This document shows positions 41,987 to 51,857 of a stretch of DNA of 57,771 bases, one piece after another; positions within the stretch are counted from its first letter, which is position 1; each line of letters begins with the position of its first letter. Made by a program: the position numbers and the translations under genes. This DNA is from Pseudomonadales bacterium (lineage in GTDB: Bacteria; Pseudomonadota; Gammaproteobacteria; Pseudomonadales; Ketobacteraceae): NCBI GenBank assembly GCA_020062665.1, contig JAGUVW010000012.1, forward strand, positions 1 through 57,771. The letters are read 5' to 3'. The notes under the pieces were generated by a model. It was not told where the DNA came from, did not search any database, and was given only the letters and a program-made list of their open reading frames with translations.

Positions 41987-44900
41987 ATGAACAGGATGCT
42001 GGCCAATCTGGGGCTGAAAACCAAAATGACGCTGGTGGTGGCGGCATTCACGACGCTGGTGGGTGTGTTTGCCTACATGCTGCTGATGGAATGGAAGGCG
42101 AGCGAAAGCTTTTCCCGCAAGGAACTGGCGGGCACGGAATTCTACCAGCCATCGTTGCAGCTGATTCGCGCAGCGCAGTTGCATCGCGGCAACGCGTTGC
42201 AGCTGGCCCGCGGCAGAACCGATGTGCTGCCGGCACTGGACGCTGCGGCGGCGCACGTGGAAAGCGCATTGCGCCAACTGCAGGTGCTGGAAACGCGCCA
42301 TGCCGCCGAGCTGGATCTGGGCGATAGGCTGGCCGGGCTGCAAGCCCGCTGGCAGCAGATGAAAACGGCGGTGCGATCCCAACCGGCGGCGCAGGGTTTT
42401 GCGACACACAGTCAGTGGATCGAAGGCATCCTTGCCTACATCGAATATTTTTCCGATCAGTCCAATCTCACGCTCGATCCCGAGTTGGCCAGTTTCTATC
42501 TGATGCAGCTGGCGTCATTCACGCTGCCCCGCGCCATCGAATTTTCCGCGCGTCTGCGCGGCGAGCTGGCAGGCGCAGTGGCGACGGGCGAGATCAGCGA
42601 AGAGGCGATGCGCCGGTTGCTGGCGAGTAAACCCATCACCCTGGACAAACTCAGCGAGGCTCTGCAGTCGGCCACCAAGGCCAATGCCGGTGTCGGTGGC
42701 GTGCTGGCACCTCACCTGGCGGCCCTGACGCGGGAAAGCCAGCAGTTCGATCGCCTGGCGCAGGAGGTGCTGGACACGGGTCGCAGCAGCCTGGATTCAC
42801 TGGCGCTGTTTGGCCGCGGCACACAACTGGTGGATGCGGGCTACACCCTGGCAGAAAAGACGGTGCCGGAACTGCAGCAGCTGCTGAAAATGCGCATCGA
42901 CGACATGCAGGCCCGCAATCGCGCGGTGCAGATCGGGCTGGGCGTGGTATTCGCGCTGGTATTGCTGCTCACGGTGTCGATCATTCGCGCCATCCTGCAG
43001 CAACTGACGCTGGCGAACGGCCATCTGGCATCGATCCAGAATGGCAATCTGGACAATCGCATCGACATCACCGGCCGCGACGAACTGGCCACCCTGCTGC
43101 GCAGCATCAGCGACATGCAGGCGAGCCTGCGTGACACCCGCGCGCGGGAACAGGCGACAGCCGAGGACGCACGTCTGGCCGCCGAAGAAAACCGCCGCCT
43201 GGCCGCAGCCAGCAAACGCATCGCCGACGCGCTGGACGTGTGCGACACCTCGGTGATGCTGGCAGACAGCGACGGCAACATCACGTACATGAACCAGGCT
43301 GTTCGACGCATGCTGGAACAGCGGGAAAAAGAGCTGGCGCAATCACTGCCGGGCTTTGCCATGAACAAGCTGCTGGGCACCAACATGGATACCTTTCACA
43401 AGAATCCCGCTCACCAGCGCAATCTGATCGGCAATCTGACCAGCGTTTACCGCACCACCATCAAGACCGGCCAGCTTACCTTCACACTCACCGCCACACC
43501 GCTGTTCGACACCGATGGCAAGCGCGCCGGTACTGTCGTGGAATGGGATGACATCACCGACCGGCTGGCGCAGGAGCAGGAAGCCCAGCGCATTGCGGCA
43601 GAAAACCTGCGAGTGCGCATCGCCCTCGACAACAGTTCCACCAATACCATGATCGCCGATGGCAATAACAACATCGTGTACATGAACAGCACGCTGCGCC
43701 AGATGATGCAGGAAGCCGAAAGCGATATCCGCCGCGATCTGGTGAATTTCAGTGCCAGCCGGCTGATGGGCGCCAACATGGATGTGTTCCACAAGAATCC
43801 CGCGCACCAGCAGGGCATCATCCGCAATCTGAAGTCCAGTTACCGCGCCGAAGTGAAAGTGGGCGGACGCACCTTCCGCCTGATCGCCAATCCGGTGATC
43901 AGCGCCAGCAACGAGCGTCTGGGCACGGTGGTGGAATGGCTGGATCGCACGCAGGAAGTGCGGGTGGAACAGGAAATCGCGCAGCTGGTGGCAGCGGCAT
44001 CGGCGGGTGATTTCTCCCGCAGCCTCGACGAACAGGGCAAGCAGGGCTTTTTTGCCAGTCTGGCCCAGGGCCTCAACCAACTCACCACCGTGGCCAACAA
44101 CGGCTTGCTGGATGTGGCGCGGGTGCTGGGCGCACTGGCACAAGGCGATCTGACCGAGCGCATCGACGCCGATTACCAGGGCCTGTTCCTGCAGCTGAAG
44201 AACGATGCCAACGCCACCGTGGACAAGCTGGAAGAAATCATCGCGCGCATCAGTGAAGCCGCTGCCGCCGTGGCCACCGGTGCCAACGAAATCGCCTCGG
44301 GCAACGCGGATCTGAGCCAGCGCACCGAGGAGCAGGCATCATCGCTGGAGGAGACTGCGTCCAGCATGGAAGAAATGACCAGTGTGGTGAAGCACACCAG
44401 CGACAATGCGCAACATGCCAACCAGCTGGCGGAAAACGCCGTGAAGAAAGCCGAGTCCGGTGGTCAGGTGGTGCGCAAGGCCGTGGCGTCGATGGCCGAG
44501 ATCAACGTCGCCAGCAAGAAGATTGCAGACATCATCGGCGTGATCGACGAAATCGCCTTCCAGACCAACCTGCTGGCGCTCAATGCGGCTGTGGAAGCGG
44601 CTCGCGCTGGTGAACAGGGTCGCGGTTTTGCCGTGGTGGCGGGCGAAGTCCGCAATCTGGCGCAACGTTCCGCCGGCGCCGCCAAGCAGATCAAGGAGCT
44701 GATCCGCGACAGCGTGGCGAAAGTGGAAGCCGGCACCGATCTGGTCAATGCCTCTGGCACCACGCTCAACGAAATCGTCAATGCGATTCGCGAAGTGTCC
44801 AGCATGATTGCCGACATCAACGCTGCGGCGCGGGAGCAGTCCGCCAGCATCGTGCAGATCAATCAGGCGGTGACGCAGATGGACGAAATGACCCAGCAGA

Positions 44901-45124
44901 ACGCCGCGCTGGTGGAAGAAGCCAGCGCCGCTGGCGAAGCGATGGCGGAACAGGCACGGGGATTGACGGAGCTGATGGGCTTTTTCACCCTGGATGCTGC
45001 AGCGTCGGCCAGTGGTGTCGGTGTGCGGCAGACAAGCGGCGGACAGGGCGCCGCGCATCGACCCGCGCCGGCACGTGTTTCATCACGTCGCAGCGCCGAA
45101 AGCGATGAGTGGGAAGAATTCTGA
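41987..45124 (+). CDS. Methyl-accepting chemotaxis protein with two PAS domains
   Basis: A 1045-residue chemoreceptor. TM1 is at about 13-33, followed by a 270-residue periplasmic helical sensor, TM2 near 310, HAMP, two PAS-like units with the repeated [16 protein letters not shown] and [16 protein letters not shown], a linker HAMP and the signalling hairpin [42 protein letters not shown] in recognisable form. The C-terminus ends EWEEF, matching the x-W-x-x-F pentapeptide that tethers CheR and CheB. GGAGG precedes the ATG. No other chemotaxis gene is in the window. The ligand is unknown; the neighbouring acetate genes make organic acids a fair guess. Confidence 0.93.
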   Translation: MNRMLANLGLKTKMTLVVAAFTTLVGVFAYMLLMEWKASESFSRKELAGTEFYQPSLQLIRAAQLHRGNALQLARGRTDVLPALDAAAAHVESALRQLQVLETRHAAELDLGDRLAGLQARWQQMKTAVRSQPAAQGFATHSQWIEGILAYIEYFSDQSNLTLDPELASFYLMQLASFTLPRAIEFSARLRGELAGAVATGEISEEAMRRLLASKPITLDKLSEALQSATKANAGVGGVLAPHLAALTRESQQFDRLAQEVLDTGRSSLDSLALFGRGTQLVDAGYTLAEKTVPELQQLLKMRIDDMQARNRAVQIGLGVVFALVLLLTVSIIRAILQQLTLANGHLASIQNGNLDNRIDITGRDELATLLRSISDMQASLRDTRAREQATAEDARLAAEENRRLAAASKRIADALDVCDTSVMLADSDGNITYMNQAVRRMLEQREKELAQSLPGFAMNKLLGTNMDTFHKNPAHQRNLIGNLTSVYRTTIKTGQLTFTLTATPLFDTDGKRAGTVVEWDDITDRLAQEQEAQRIAAENLRVRIALDNSSTNTMIADGNNNIVYMNSTLRQMMQEAESDIRRDLVNFSASRLMGANMDVFHKNPAHQQGIIRNLKSSYRAEVKVGGRTFRLIANPVISASNERLGTVVEWLDRTQEVRVEQEIAQLVAAASAGDFSRSLDEQGKQGFFASLAQGLNQLTTVANNGLLDVARVLGALAQGDLTERIDADYQGLFLQLKNDANATVDKLEEIIARISEAAAAVATGANEIASGNADLSQRTEEQASSLEETASSMEEMTSVVKHTSDNAQHANQLAENAVKKAESGGQVVRKAVASMAEINVASKKIADIIGVIDEIAFQTNLLALNAAVEAARAGEQGRGFAVVAGEVRNLAQRSAGAAKQIKELIRDSVAKVEAGTDLVNASGTTLNEIVNAIREVSSMIADINAAAREQSASIVQINQAVTQMDEMTQQNAALVEEASAAGEAMAEQARGLTELMGFFTLDAAASASGVGVRQTSGGQGAAHRPAPARVSSRRSAESDEWEEF

Positions 45125-45129
45125 CGCGC

Positions 45130-45630
45130 TCATCGTCCATCGCGCGCATCCTGTGGCAATGGCGTTTCCGTTTGCAGAAACGCCAGCCCGGTTTCGCCAA
45201 AATAAAACGCGCCGTCCGCCACCAGCACCAAACGGATCTGGCTGCCGGGCTGCGCTGAACCGGCCAGCGCGATAGTCCACTGCCGGCCGGCCTGATCCAG
45301 GCTGCGCATGGATTCGGGATCACCGGCCTGAACTGGATCATTGACCAGCGCCATCTTCGCCGCCTGCAGCGGATACTTCGCTGTCAGATTCAGATTGACC
45401 ACACCCGCCCCCGGCTCGGCGGCAGAAATTTCCACGCTGAATTCGTTGTTCTTCAATGTGCATTTGCCACCGCTGTAACGACAGCCCGGCAACGCCACCA
45501 GCGGATAGGATTTGCCCGCCTCCGCCCTGTGAGGTTTTTCAGCGATGAATCCATCCACCACAAAATAGCCGCCGATCGACAGCAGCGGCGCGATGATCAG
45601 TGCGGCAATGGTGTGCTTGCTTTTCAACAT
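45130..45630 (-). CDS. Membrane-anchored protein of unknown function
   Basis: A 166-residue protein with one N-terminal hydrophobic helix (TIAALIIAPLLSIGGYFVV) and a beta-rich extracytoplasmic part including LPGCRYSGGKCTLKNNEF, where two Cys (about 50 and 57) may pair, and IRLVLVADGAFYFGE. No family recognised. The start lies just beyond the actP terminator, so it is expressed separately. It is convergent to the chemoreceptor, with 5 nt between stops. Confidence 0.7.
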   Translation of the reverse strand: MLKSKHTIAALIIAPLLSIGGYFVVDGFIAEKPHRAEAGKSYPLVALPGCRYSGGKCTLKNNEFSVEISAAEPGAGVVNLNLTAKYPLQAAKMALVNDPVQAGDPESMRSLDQAGRQWTIALAGSAQPGSQIRLVLVADGAFYFGETGLAFLQTETPLPQDARDGR

Positions 45631-45641
45631 GAGTGCCACCC

Positions 45642-45668
45642 AAAAAAAGAGGCCCGCGCGGGGCCTCT
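45642..45668 (-). terminator. Rho-independent terminator of the actP operon
   Basis: Read on the minus strand, AGAGGCCC and GGGCCTCT pair around a 5-nt loop and run into seven T residues. It begins 19 nt after the symporter stop codon. Confidence 0.92.
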
Positions 45669-45686
45669 GCAGTGTAACGGATTTTC

Positions 45687-47417
45687 TCAGTGGGCGTGGG
45701 CAGCGGATGCACCCGCCGGCATGCGGATGCTCTCCACCATTTCCTGCACGTGCACGGGCGGTGCCTGGGTAACGCGGGATACCGCATATGCCACACCGAA
45801 GTTCACGATGGCGCCCACCACACCGAAGGCATTGGGCTCGATGCCCAGGAACCAGTTCGGCTTCATGTCACCCAGGAACGCAGTGCTGGCCACAAACATG
45901 ATGCCCGTGTGCTGGAACACATACAGCAGGGTGACACCGATACCCGCGATCATGCCGGCGATGGCGCCTTCCTTGTTGATGCGCTTGTCGAAGATGCCCA
46001 TCATCAGCGCCGGGAAGATCGACGATGCCGCCAATCCGAACGCCAGCGCCACCGTTCCCGCCGCAAAATCCGGTGGATTGAAACCCAGATAGCCGGCCAC
46101 CAGAATCGCACCGGCCATGGCGATGCGACTGGCATTCAGCTCCTGCTTTTCGGTGATGTTCGGCATGAACACGCCTTTGAGCAGATCGTGGGAAATCGCG
46201 CTGGAAATGGCCAGCAGCAAACCCGCCGCTGTCGACAGTGCCGCTGCCAAACCACCCGCCGCCACCAGTGCAATCACCCAGTTGGGCAGGCGCGCAATTT
46301 CCGGATTGGCCAGCACCATGATGTCGTTGTCCACGGTCACCATTTCGTTGGTATCAGCCTTGGCGCTGTACTGGATACGGCCATCACCATTTTTGTCTTC
46401 AAACTTCAGCAGGCCGGTGCCTTCCCATTTCTTGAACCAGTCCGGACGCTCGTCGTACACCAGATTTTCACCGCCGCTGGGTTTGATGGTTTCCATCAGA
46501 TTCAGGCGCGCCATGGCGCCTACTGCCGGTGCAGTGGTGTAGAGGATGGCGATGAACACCAGCGCCCAGCCGGCGGAACTGCGCGCATCCTTCACTTTCG
46601 GCACGGTAAAGAAACGAATGATCACGTGGGGCAAGCCCGCGGTGCCGATCATCAGCGACAGCGTATACGCCACCATGTTCAGCGTGCTCAGGCGTGCCTG
46701 CGTGGTGTATTCCGCAAAGCCCAGCTCTGTCACCACCTGATCGAGGCGATCGAGAAAATAGGTATCGCCATTCACCACGCTGGCGCCCAGGCCCAGCTGC
46801 GGAATCGGATTGCCGGTGATGTTGAGCGAAATGAAAATCGCCGGAATGGTGTAGGCAAAAATCAGCACCACATACTGCACGATCTGGGTGTAGGTGATGC
46901 CCTTCATGCCGCCCAGTACCGCATACACGAACACGATGCCCATGCCCACCAGCAGGCCGGTGTTGTAATCCACCTCGATGAAGCGCGAGAACGCCACACC
47001 GATGCCTTTCATCTGGCCGATAACATAAGTCACCGACGCAATGATCAGGCACAGCACGGCGACGATGCGCGCGGTGCGCGAGTAGTAACGATCACCGATG
47101 AACTCCGGCACGGTGAATTTGCCGAACTTGCGCAGATAGGGCGCCAGCAACATCGCCAGCAGCACAAAGCCGCCGGTCCAGCCCATCAGAAATACCGAAC
47201 CGCCGTAGCCCATGAACGCGATCATGCCCGCCATGGAAATGAACGACGCCGCCGACATCCAGTCTGCTGCTGTTGCCATGCCGTTGGCCACCGGATGCAC
47301 GCCGCCACCGGCCACGTAGAATTCCTTGGTGGAACCGGCCCGCGCCCACAGCGCGATGCCGATATAGAGCGCGAAGGTGAAGCCTACCACCAGGTAGGTC
47401 ATTGTCTGCAAACTCAT
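45687..47417 (-). CDS. Sodium:solute symporter, ActP/VC_2705 type (probable acetate uptake)
   Basis: A 576-residue inner-membrane symporter with about 13 helices. Family features are AADWMSAASFISMAGMIAFMGYGG, FIGDRYYSRTARIVAV, VIGQMKGIGVAFSRF, KGITYTQIVQYVVLIFAY and HVIIRFFTVPKVKDARSSAGWALVF. An insertion near 340-390 (KFEDKNGDGRIQYSAKADTNEM) is typical of the VC_2705 subfamily, which works with a DUF4212 small subunit. It sits 10 nt after that gene. Gene context (acs, crbSR) and the shared promoter motif point to acetate or another short carboxylate. ATG 47417 chosen; the longer frame overlaps the small subunit. Confidence 0.92.
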   Translation of the reverse strand: MSLQTMTYLVVGFTFALYIGIALWARAGSTKEFYVAGGGVHPVANGMATAADWMSAASFISMAGMIAFMGYGGSVFLMGWTGGFVLLAMLLAPYLRKFGKFTVPEFIGDRYYSRTARIVAVLCLIIASVTYVIGQMKGIGVAFSRFIEVDYNTGLLVGMGIVFVYAVLGGMKGITYTQIVQYVVLIFAYTIPAIFISLNITGNPIPQLGLGASVVNGDTYFLDRLDQVVTELGFAEYTTQARLSTLNMVAYTLSLMIGTAGLPHVIIRFFTVPKVKDARSSAGWALVFIAILYTTAPAVGAMARLNLMETIKPSGGENLVYDERPDWFKKWEGTGLLKFEDKNGDGRIQYSAKADTNEMVTVDNDIMVLANPEIARLPNWVIALVAAGGLAAALSTAAGLLLAISSAISHDLLKGVFMPNITEKQELNASRIAMAGAILVAGYLGFNPPDFAAGTVALAFGLAASSIFPALMMGIFDKRINKEGAIAGMIAGIGVTLLYVFQHTGIMFVASTAFLGDMKPNWFLGIEPNAFGVVGAIVNFGVAYAVSRVTQAPPVHVQEMVESIRMPAGASAAHAH

Positions 47418-47427
47418 GACTGCGCCC

Positions 47428-47694
47428 TCACTTCTCTTCCACGCCGTACTTGCGGTCGAGATCGCCCATCTTCTTCGCATAGACGAAGATCAGCGCCACA
47501 AACGCATAAATGGAACCCTGCTGCGCAAACCAGAAACCCAGCTTGTATCCGCCGATGCGGATCGCATTGAGTTCATCCACAAACAGAATTCCACACCCGA
47601 ATGACACCACGAACCAGATCACCATCAGCACGAGCATCAGTCTGATGTTCTCGCTCCAATAGGCCTTGGCATCTTCTTTACTCTTGAACGCCAT
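47428..47694 (-). CDS. DUF4212 symporter small subunit
   Basis: An 88-residue protein with two transmembrane helices (LVLMVIWFVVSFGCGILFV and IYAFVALIFVYAKKMGDLD) and the family core NAIRIGGYKLGFWFAQQGS. It is always found next to VC_2705-type symporters and is thought to be their accessory subunit. It is the first gene of the two-gene operon, with a GGAGGAGACGG site, and is preceded by the ACCAA-N-GTCTAAT motif. Confidence 0.95.
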   Translation of the reverse strand: MAFKSKEDAKAYWSENIRLMLVLMVIWFVVSFGCGILFVDELNAIRIGGYKLGFWFAQQGSIYAFVALIFVYAKKMGDLDRKYGVEEK

Positions 47695-47770
47695 ACCGTC
47701 TCCTCCGCCGTCAGCAGACCTTTTTTGTCTTTGTACAGTACCCTTGTAATCCAGAGTGAGGGGCGGGGAT

Positions 47771-47786
47771 ATTAGACGTTGGTCGA
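47771..47786 (-). promoter_or_regulatory. ACCAA-N-GTCTAAT motif upstream of DUF4212-actP
   Basis: On the minus strand TCGACCAACGTCTAAT differs from the acs copy (25957-25972) at one of 16 positions. It ends 76 nt before the DUF4212 ATG and is followed, as at acs, by a C/G-rich CCCCGCCCC-type run. It probably contains the -10 (TCTAAT). Confidence 0.65.
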
Positions 47787-47790
47787 TGGG

Positions 47791-49947
47791 TTAGAAATCC
47801 TGCGTCCAGGACAGCGCCAGCGCGGCTGCCTCGGTGCGGTACTGGCCGGCGCGGCTGAAGGTGTTGCGGCGATTCAACTCCTTGTCGTACCAGCCTAAAA
47901 CGTTATAGGCCTGCAGACGCAATGTGGTGGCCTGCTGCTGCCAGCTCAGGCCCAGATTCAGGTAGTGGCGTGACTCGAAGGCTTCGTTGCGGCCGTCAGT
48001 GCGGGGCAGGATGCTGATGGCATTGCTGTGCTCGATGCGGTTGTAGTCGGCCATCGCGGCAGTGCCGTCGAGATCCCAAAAACTGCGCAGCGATGCAAAC
48101 GACGACCACTGCTCGTCGAACGCATACTGGTGAATCAGCTTGAGACTGTGTTGCGCCCAGTTCGCCAGATCGTCGCCATAGCCATACACCGATGCCGAGA
48201 TGAACTGGGTGACATCGGGATCGGCCAGCGTGAAGTCCTGCTCCTGCACGAAGCTGTACAGCGCACTGACGCGATGGCGCTGCCACTGCCCGTGCGCTTC
48301 CAGTTCGATACCGAGTGTTTTCAGGTTGCCGATCTCATTGATCGCGCTAGCGTTGCTGTCCCAGGCGATAAGGTCGTAATCATTCCAGAACAGGCTGGCC
48401 AGTACGCGGCTCTGCCGTGAGCCCCGTCGTTCCCAGCTCAGTTCCACCGCGTCCAGCTGCTCGTGGCGGCCGTCCCGATCGCGGCTGGTCAGATAGGACT
48501 CCCGCAGGGTTTCTTCTTCCGCGCGACGCACGGAGCGGTTCAGCATCAGTTTCAGTTGATCCTGCGCGGTGGCACTGAACACTAGCGCCAGGCGGGGCGA
48601 ATACAGCCACTCGGTGTAGGTGTGCTGATCGGCACGACCACCGGCAAACAGAATCCAGTCCGGCGCCAACTGCCATTGATATTCCGCCAGCAGGCCCAGG
48701 CTATTGGTGACCCAGCTGCCGCTGTCCAGCGCGGTGAGTGCGGTGGTGATGTTGGGGTCGCCGCCGGGATAGCCGATGCTGTCCTTGCCCAGATATTCAC
48801 GATTCAGTTCGATGCCACCCGCCAGTTGGTGTCCCGCTGCCGGTTGCCAGTGCAGCAGCGTACGCAGATTCACTTCATCCTCGCGATAGTTGCGTTCGCC
48901 GTATTCCAGATCCAGCAGATCGTAGCCCACGCGGGTTTCGATCAGCAGATCGCCGCCGAAATGGCGCAGGTGTTCGCCGCTCCAGGTGAGTTGCTGATAG
49001 CCATAACTTTCCGCCGCCAGTTGCGCGGGCGACAGATTGGCGAACGAGGTGTCGGACAGATCCCGGCTCTGGCCGCCCTTGGTGTAGCGCAACCAGCTGC
49101 GCCAGTCGCCCTGGCGATAGTCCAGGTGCAGCTTGTGGCGTGGCTGCCCGCGATGGGCGCCGTGATAGTCGGCGGTGCTGAACGGTATGGGTGAATAGGC
49201 GGGGACGGTGATGCCGGTAGCGGTATTGGTCAGCGGCTGGCTGAATTGCAGCGTGGCATCGTCGTGGTCGGCACCGCGATAGTCGTCGACGCCGTAGTAG
49301 AAAAACAGCGTGCCACCCTGGGTGAAACGGTGAGACGCCCGGTATTCGGCCGCCACGAATTCCTCGATGGCACCAGCGCGCACCTGCACACGCTCACCGC
49401 TAATGTCGCGGCCTTCCAGTGTCTCGATGCTGATGATGCCGGCGATGGCGCCGGGGCCGTAGATACTGGAACCGGCGCCGCGAATCACGTTGATATGATC
49501 AATGTCACCCAGCAACGACAGGAAGCGTTCGCTGAACGCACCCAGCGAGGTGTCTTCGTTCATCTGCCGGCCATTCACCAGCAGCAGGTATTTGGTATTG
49601 CGATCGCTGATCACGCCGCGTATGCCGATCTGGTCGGCATTGGTTTTGCTCCACAGCTGCAGGCCGGGGACAAAGATTTCCAGCAGCTCGTCGAGGCTGC
49701 GGGCGCCGGCGGCGGCGATGTCGGATGCACTGATGCGGGTGACGCTGGCGGGCAGATGCTGCCAGCGGGTTTCAGTGAGGGAACCGACGCCTGTGATGGG
49801 AATTTCCGCCAGCTGTTCCAGTGACAACGCCAGCAGATCTTCCGGCTGCCGGGCGGCCAGCGCATCGGCGCAACCCACGCACAACACCAGCAGCTGGGTC
49901 AGCCAGATTCTGCAACCGTTTCGTTTGCAATGTTCGTGACCACGCAT
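47791..49947 (-). CDS. TonB-dependent outer-membrane receptor
   Basis: A 718-residue receptor. After a signal peptide (to about ADALA) come a plug domain (SLEQLAEIPITGV, SVTRISASDIAAAGARSLDELLEIFVPGLQLW, GIRGVISDRNTKYLLLVNGRQMNED, INVIRGAGSSIYGPGAIAGIISI in part) and a 22-strand-type barrel ending ALSWTQDF with terminal Phe. It takes up a large or scarce ligand using TonB energy; the ligand cannot be told. No regulator or inner-membrane transporter gene is adjacent. The ATG at 49947 has AGGA 7 nt upstream, better than an ATG 7 codons earlier. Confidence 0.93.
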   Translation of the reverse strand: MRGHEHCKRNGCRIWLTQLLVLCVGCADALAARQPEDLLALSLEQLAEIPITGVGSLTETRWQHLPASVTRISASDIAAAGARSLDELLEIFVPGLQLWSKTNADQIGIRGVISDRNTKYLLLVNGRQMNEDTSLGAFSERFLSLLGDIDHINVIRGAGSSIYGPGAIAGIISIETLEGRDISGERVQVRAGAIEEFVAAEYRASHRFTQGGTLFFYYGVDDYRGADHDDATLQFSQPLTNTATGITVPAYSPIPFSTADYHGAHRGQPRHKLHLDYRQGDWRSWLRYTKGGQSRDLSDTSFANLSPAQLAAESYGYQQLTWSGEHLRHFGGDLLIETRVGYDLLDLEYGERNYREDEVNLRTLLHWQPAAGHQLAGGIELNREYLGKDSIGYPGGDPNITTALTALDSGSWVTNSLGLLAEYQWQLAPDWILFAGGRADQHTYTEWLYSPRLALVFSATAQDQLKLMLNRSVRRAEEETLRESYLTSRDRDGRHEQLDAVELSWERRGSRQSRVLASLFWNDYDLIAWDSNASAINEIGNLKTLGIELEAHGQWQRHRVSALYSFVQEQDFTLADPDVTQFISASVYGYGDDLANWAQHSLKLIHQYAFDEQWSSFASLRSFWDLDGTAAMADYNRIEHSNAISILPRTDGRNEAFESRHYLNLGLSWQQQATTLRLQAYNVLGWYDKELNRRNTFSRAGQYRTEAAALALSWTQDF

Positions 49948-50093
49948 GGTGACGTCCTGTCGCGCCATCCTTTCTGCTTATTGTAAGCGGATGGTTCGCA
50001 TGAATGAGTCGCAGGGCAGCGACTGCTTATGCTGTAAAGCATGGAATGCGACAGGGAAATGTCAAGATGATGCGCCGGCAGCCCCGTTGTCAT

Positions 50094-50828
50094 TCACAGG
50101 TAGTGCACGAAACCTTCGCGCGGAAAACGATAACGCCGGTGGTAGATGCCGTCTTCCGCGCGGCGCCCCACCGCCAGAATCATGGTGATGATGGCGTCAG
50201 ACGGCAGGTTCAATAACTTGCGGGCGCGATGATCGTCGAAGCCTTCCATCGGGCAGGTGTCGTAGCCGTGAGCGCGAAAACCCAGCATCAGGTTTTCGGC
50301 TGCCAGCGCAGTGGATTTCACGGCCCAGGCCTGCATTTCGGCAATGCTGTAAGGGCCGCGCGGCACCGGGCGTTTGATGCCGGCCACCAGTCCCGCCGCC
50401 TTTTTCGCCAGGCCCAGCAGGCCAAACGGGCCGGCGTTGTAGTGAATCGGCGCCACCTTCGAATAATAGGTTTTCACGATTTTTGGCATGGTTGCTTCGG
50501 GCCAGTATTCGATGTTGCGCGCAGCATTTTTCTTCCAGGTCGTAGTGCGGGCAATGACGGGAATCAGCACGTTGGCCGTCTTCGCTGCGTTCTGATTCAG
50601 GCAGGCGTAGGCCAGCTTCTTTTTCAATTCCGGCGAACGCACTACATAGAATTCCCACGGCTGCATGTTGCTGGAATTGGGTGCCAGCATCGCCATGTCG
50701 AGGCAATCATCGATCACCGCCAGCGGCACTTCCTCGTCGGTGAAGCGGCGCACCGAGCGGCGGCTTTCCACCACCTTGCGGAATTCGTTGACGTCAATTT
50801 CGGGGGCCAGTTCGCGATAGGCGGTCAT
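50094..50828 (-). CDS. Nitroreductase family flavoprotein
   Basis: A 244-residue FMN enzyme of the nitroreductase superfamily. It shows ESRRSVRRFTDEEVP (FMN phosphate site), LAPNSSNMQPWEFYVVRSPELKKKL in recognisable form, and the C-terminal GFDDHRARKLLNLPSDAIITMILAVGRRAEDG. It reduces a quinone, nitro or enone compound with NAD(P)H; the true substrate is unknown. A central insertion (KIVKTYYSKVAPIHYNAGPFGLLGLAKKAAG) is longer than in NfsB. ATG 50828 has a GGAG site. Confidence 0.9.
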   Translation of the reverse strand: MTAYRELAPEIDVNEFRKVVESRRSVRRFTDEEVPLAVIDDCLDMAMLAPNSSNMQPWEFYVVRSPELKKKLAYACLNQNAAKTANVLIPVIARTTTWKKNAARNIEYWPEATMPKIVKTYYSKVAPIHYNAGPFGLLGLAKKAAGLVAGIKRPVPRGPYSIAEMQAWAVKSTALAAENLMLGFRAHGYDTCPMEGFDDHRARKLLNLPSDAIITMILAVGRRAEDGIYHRRYRFPREGFVHYL

Positions 50829-50965
50829 GGGATACTCCTGCAGGCCTGCTGAATGCTGGCTTGCAGAGTAGGCCTGGGAATGGCGCGGGACAATTGCGGA
50901 AACTGACAGGGAATTGGTGATCGCCGTCAATCGGGCGGGCTGGCGCTGCGCGGTGAATGGCTACG

Positions 50966-51802
50966 TTATTGATTTGCCAGCACCGCAGTGTAACCACTGC
51001 GAAAATCCGGATAACGGAACCGATAGCCCAGCTGACGGATGCGGGCATTGCAGCAACGCTTGTTCTGCGCGGCGCCGGCTGCAGCGGCTCTACGCACCGG
51101 CGCCGGCGCGTGCAGCTGTTCGGCCAGCCAGGTGCACACGGTTTCCTCACTGGCGGGATCGTCATCCACTCCCAGGTAAATCGATTCCAGCGCAATACCT
51201 GCTTCATTCTTTTCAATCAGAAACTGCAGCAGACCCACGCAATCATCCTGGTGAATGCGGTTGGTGTAGCTGGGTGGATCGCTCTGCACCTCGGCGCCGT
51301 TCTGCACGCGCCGCAGCAGAAAATTGCGACCCTGACCATAAATACCGCCAAAGCGCACGCAGGTGGCCGGCACACCACTGTGCAGCAGCAACTGCTCCGC
51401 TTCCAGCATGCGGGTGCCGTTGAAATTCACCGGCGCGGTGACGCTGGCTTCATCCACCCACTCACCGGCATTCTGCGCGTACACCGCCGTGCTCGACACA
51501 AAGAAAAAACGTTTGAGCGGATGGCCACGCAATGCGTTCAACAGATGTTTCAGACTGCCAGGATAGGCGCGCTCATAACCGGCATCGCTGCGCTCAGCCG
51601 GTGTGGCCGTGTGCACGACATAGTGAACAGGTTGCGTGAACAGCGCGGGATCGAGGGGCTGGGTGAAATCCGCCTGCAGCATCAGGAAAGGCGCGCGGGC
51701 GGCGGAACGGCGCAGGCCGATGACGTTGAAGCCAGCTGCCTGCAATGCAGTGCCCAGTGCCAGGCCAATGCTGCCGCAACCGGCGAGTAAAACAGTGGTC
51801 AT
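50966..51802 (-). CDS. NAD(P)-binding SDR/epimerase-like protein
   Basis: A 278-residue extended SDR of the YeeZ-like type. The NAD site is VLLAGCGSIGLALG, a variant of GxxGxxG. Then come VHTATPAERSDAGYERAY, FVSSTAVYAQNAGEWVDE (catalytic Ser/Tyr region), RFGGIYGQGRN and NRIHQDDCVGLLQFL. The usual YxxxK Lys position reads YAQNA, so it may not be a normal dehydrogenase. It follows ftsX by 55 nt on the same strand. The substrate is unknown. Confidence 0.85.
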   Translation of the reverse strand: MTTVLLAGCGSIGLALGTALQAAGFNVIGLRRSAARAPFLMLQADFTQPLDPALFTQPVHYVVHTATPAERSDAGYERAYPGSLKHLLNALRGHPLKRFFFVSSTAVYAQNAGEWVDEASVTAPVNFNGTRMLEAEQLLLHSGVPATCVRFGGIYGQGRNFLLRRVQNGAEVQSDPPSYTNRIHQDDCVGLLQFLIEKNEAGIALESIYLGVDDDPASEETVCTWLAEQLHAPAPVRRAAAAGAAQNKRCCNARIRQLGYRFRYPDFRSGYTAVLANQ

Positions 51803-51857
51803 TGATGTATGCCCGTTTTTCAAAGGTGAAGTCCTGGGCGGCGACGCCAATCCTGCC

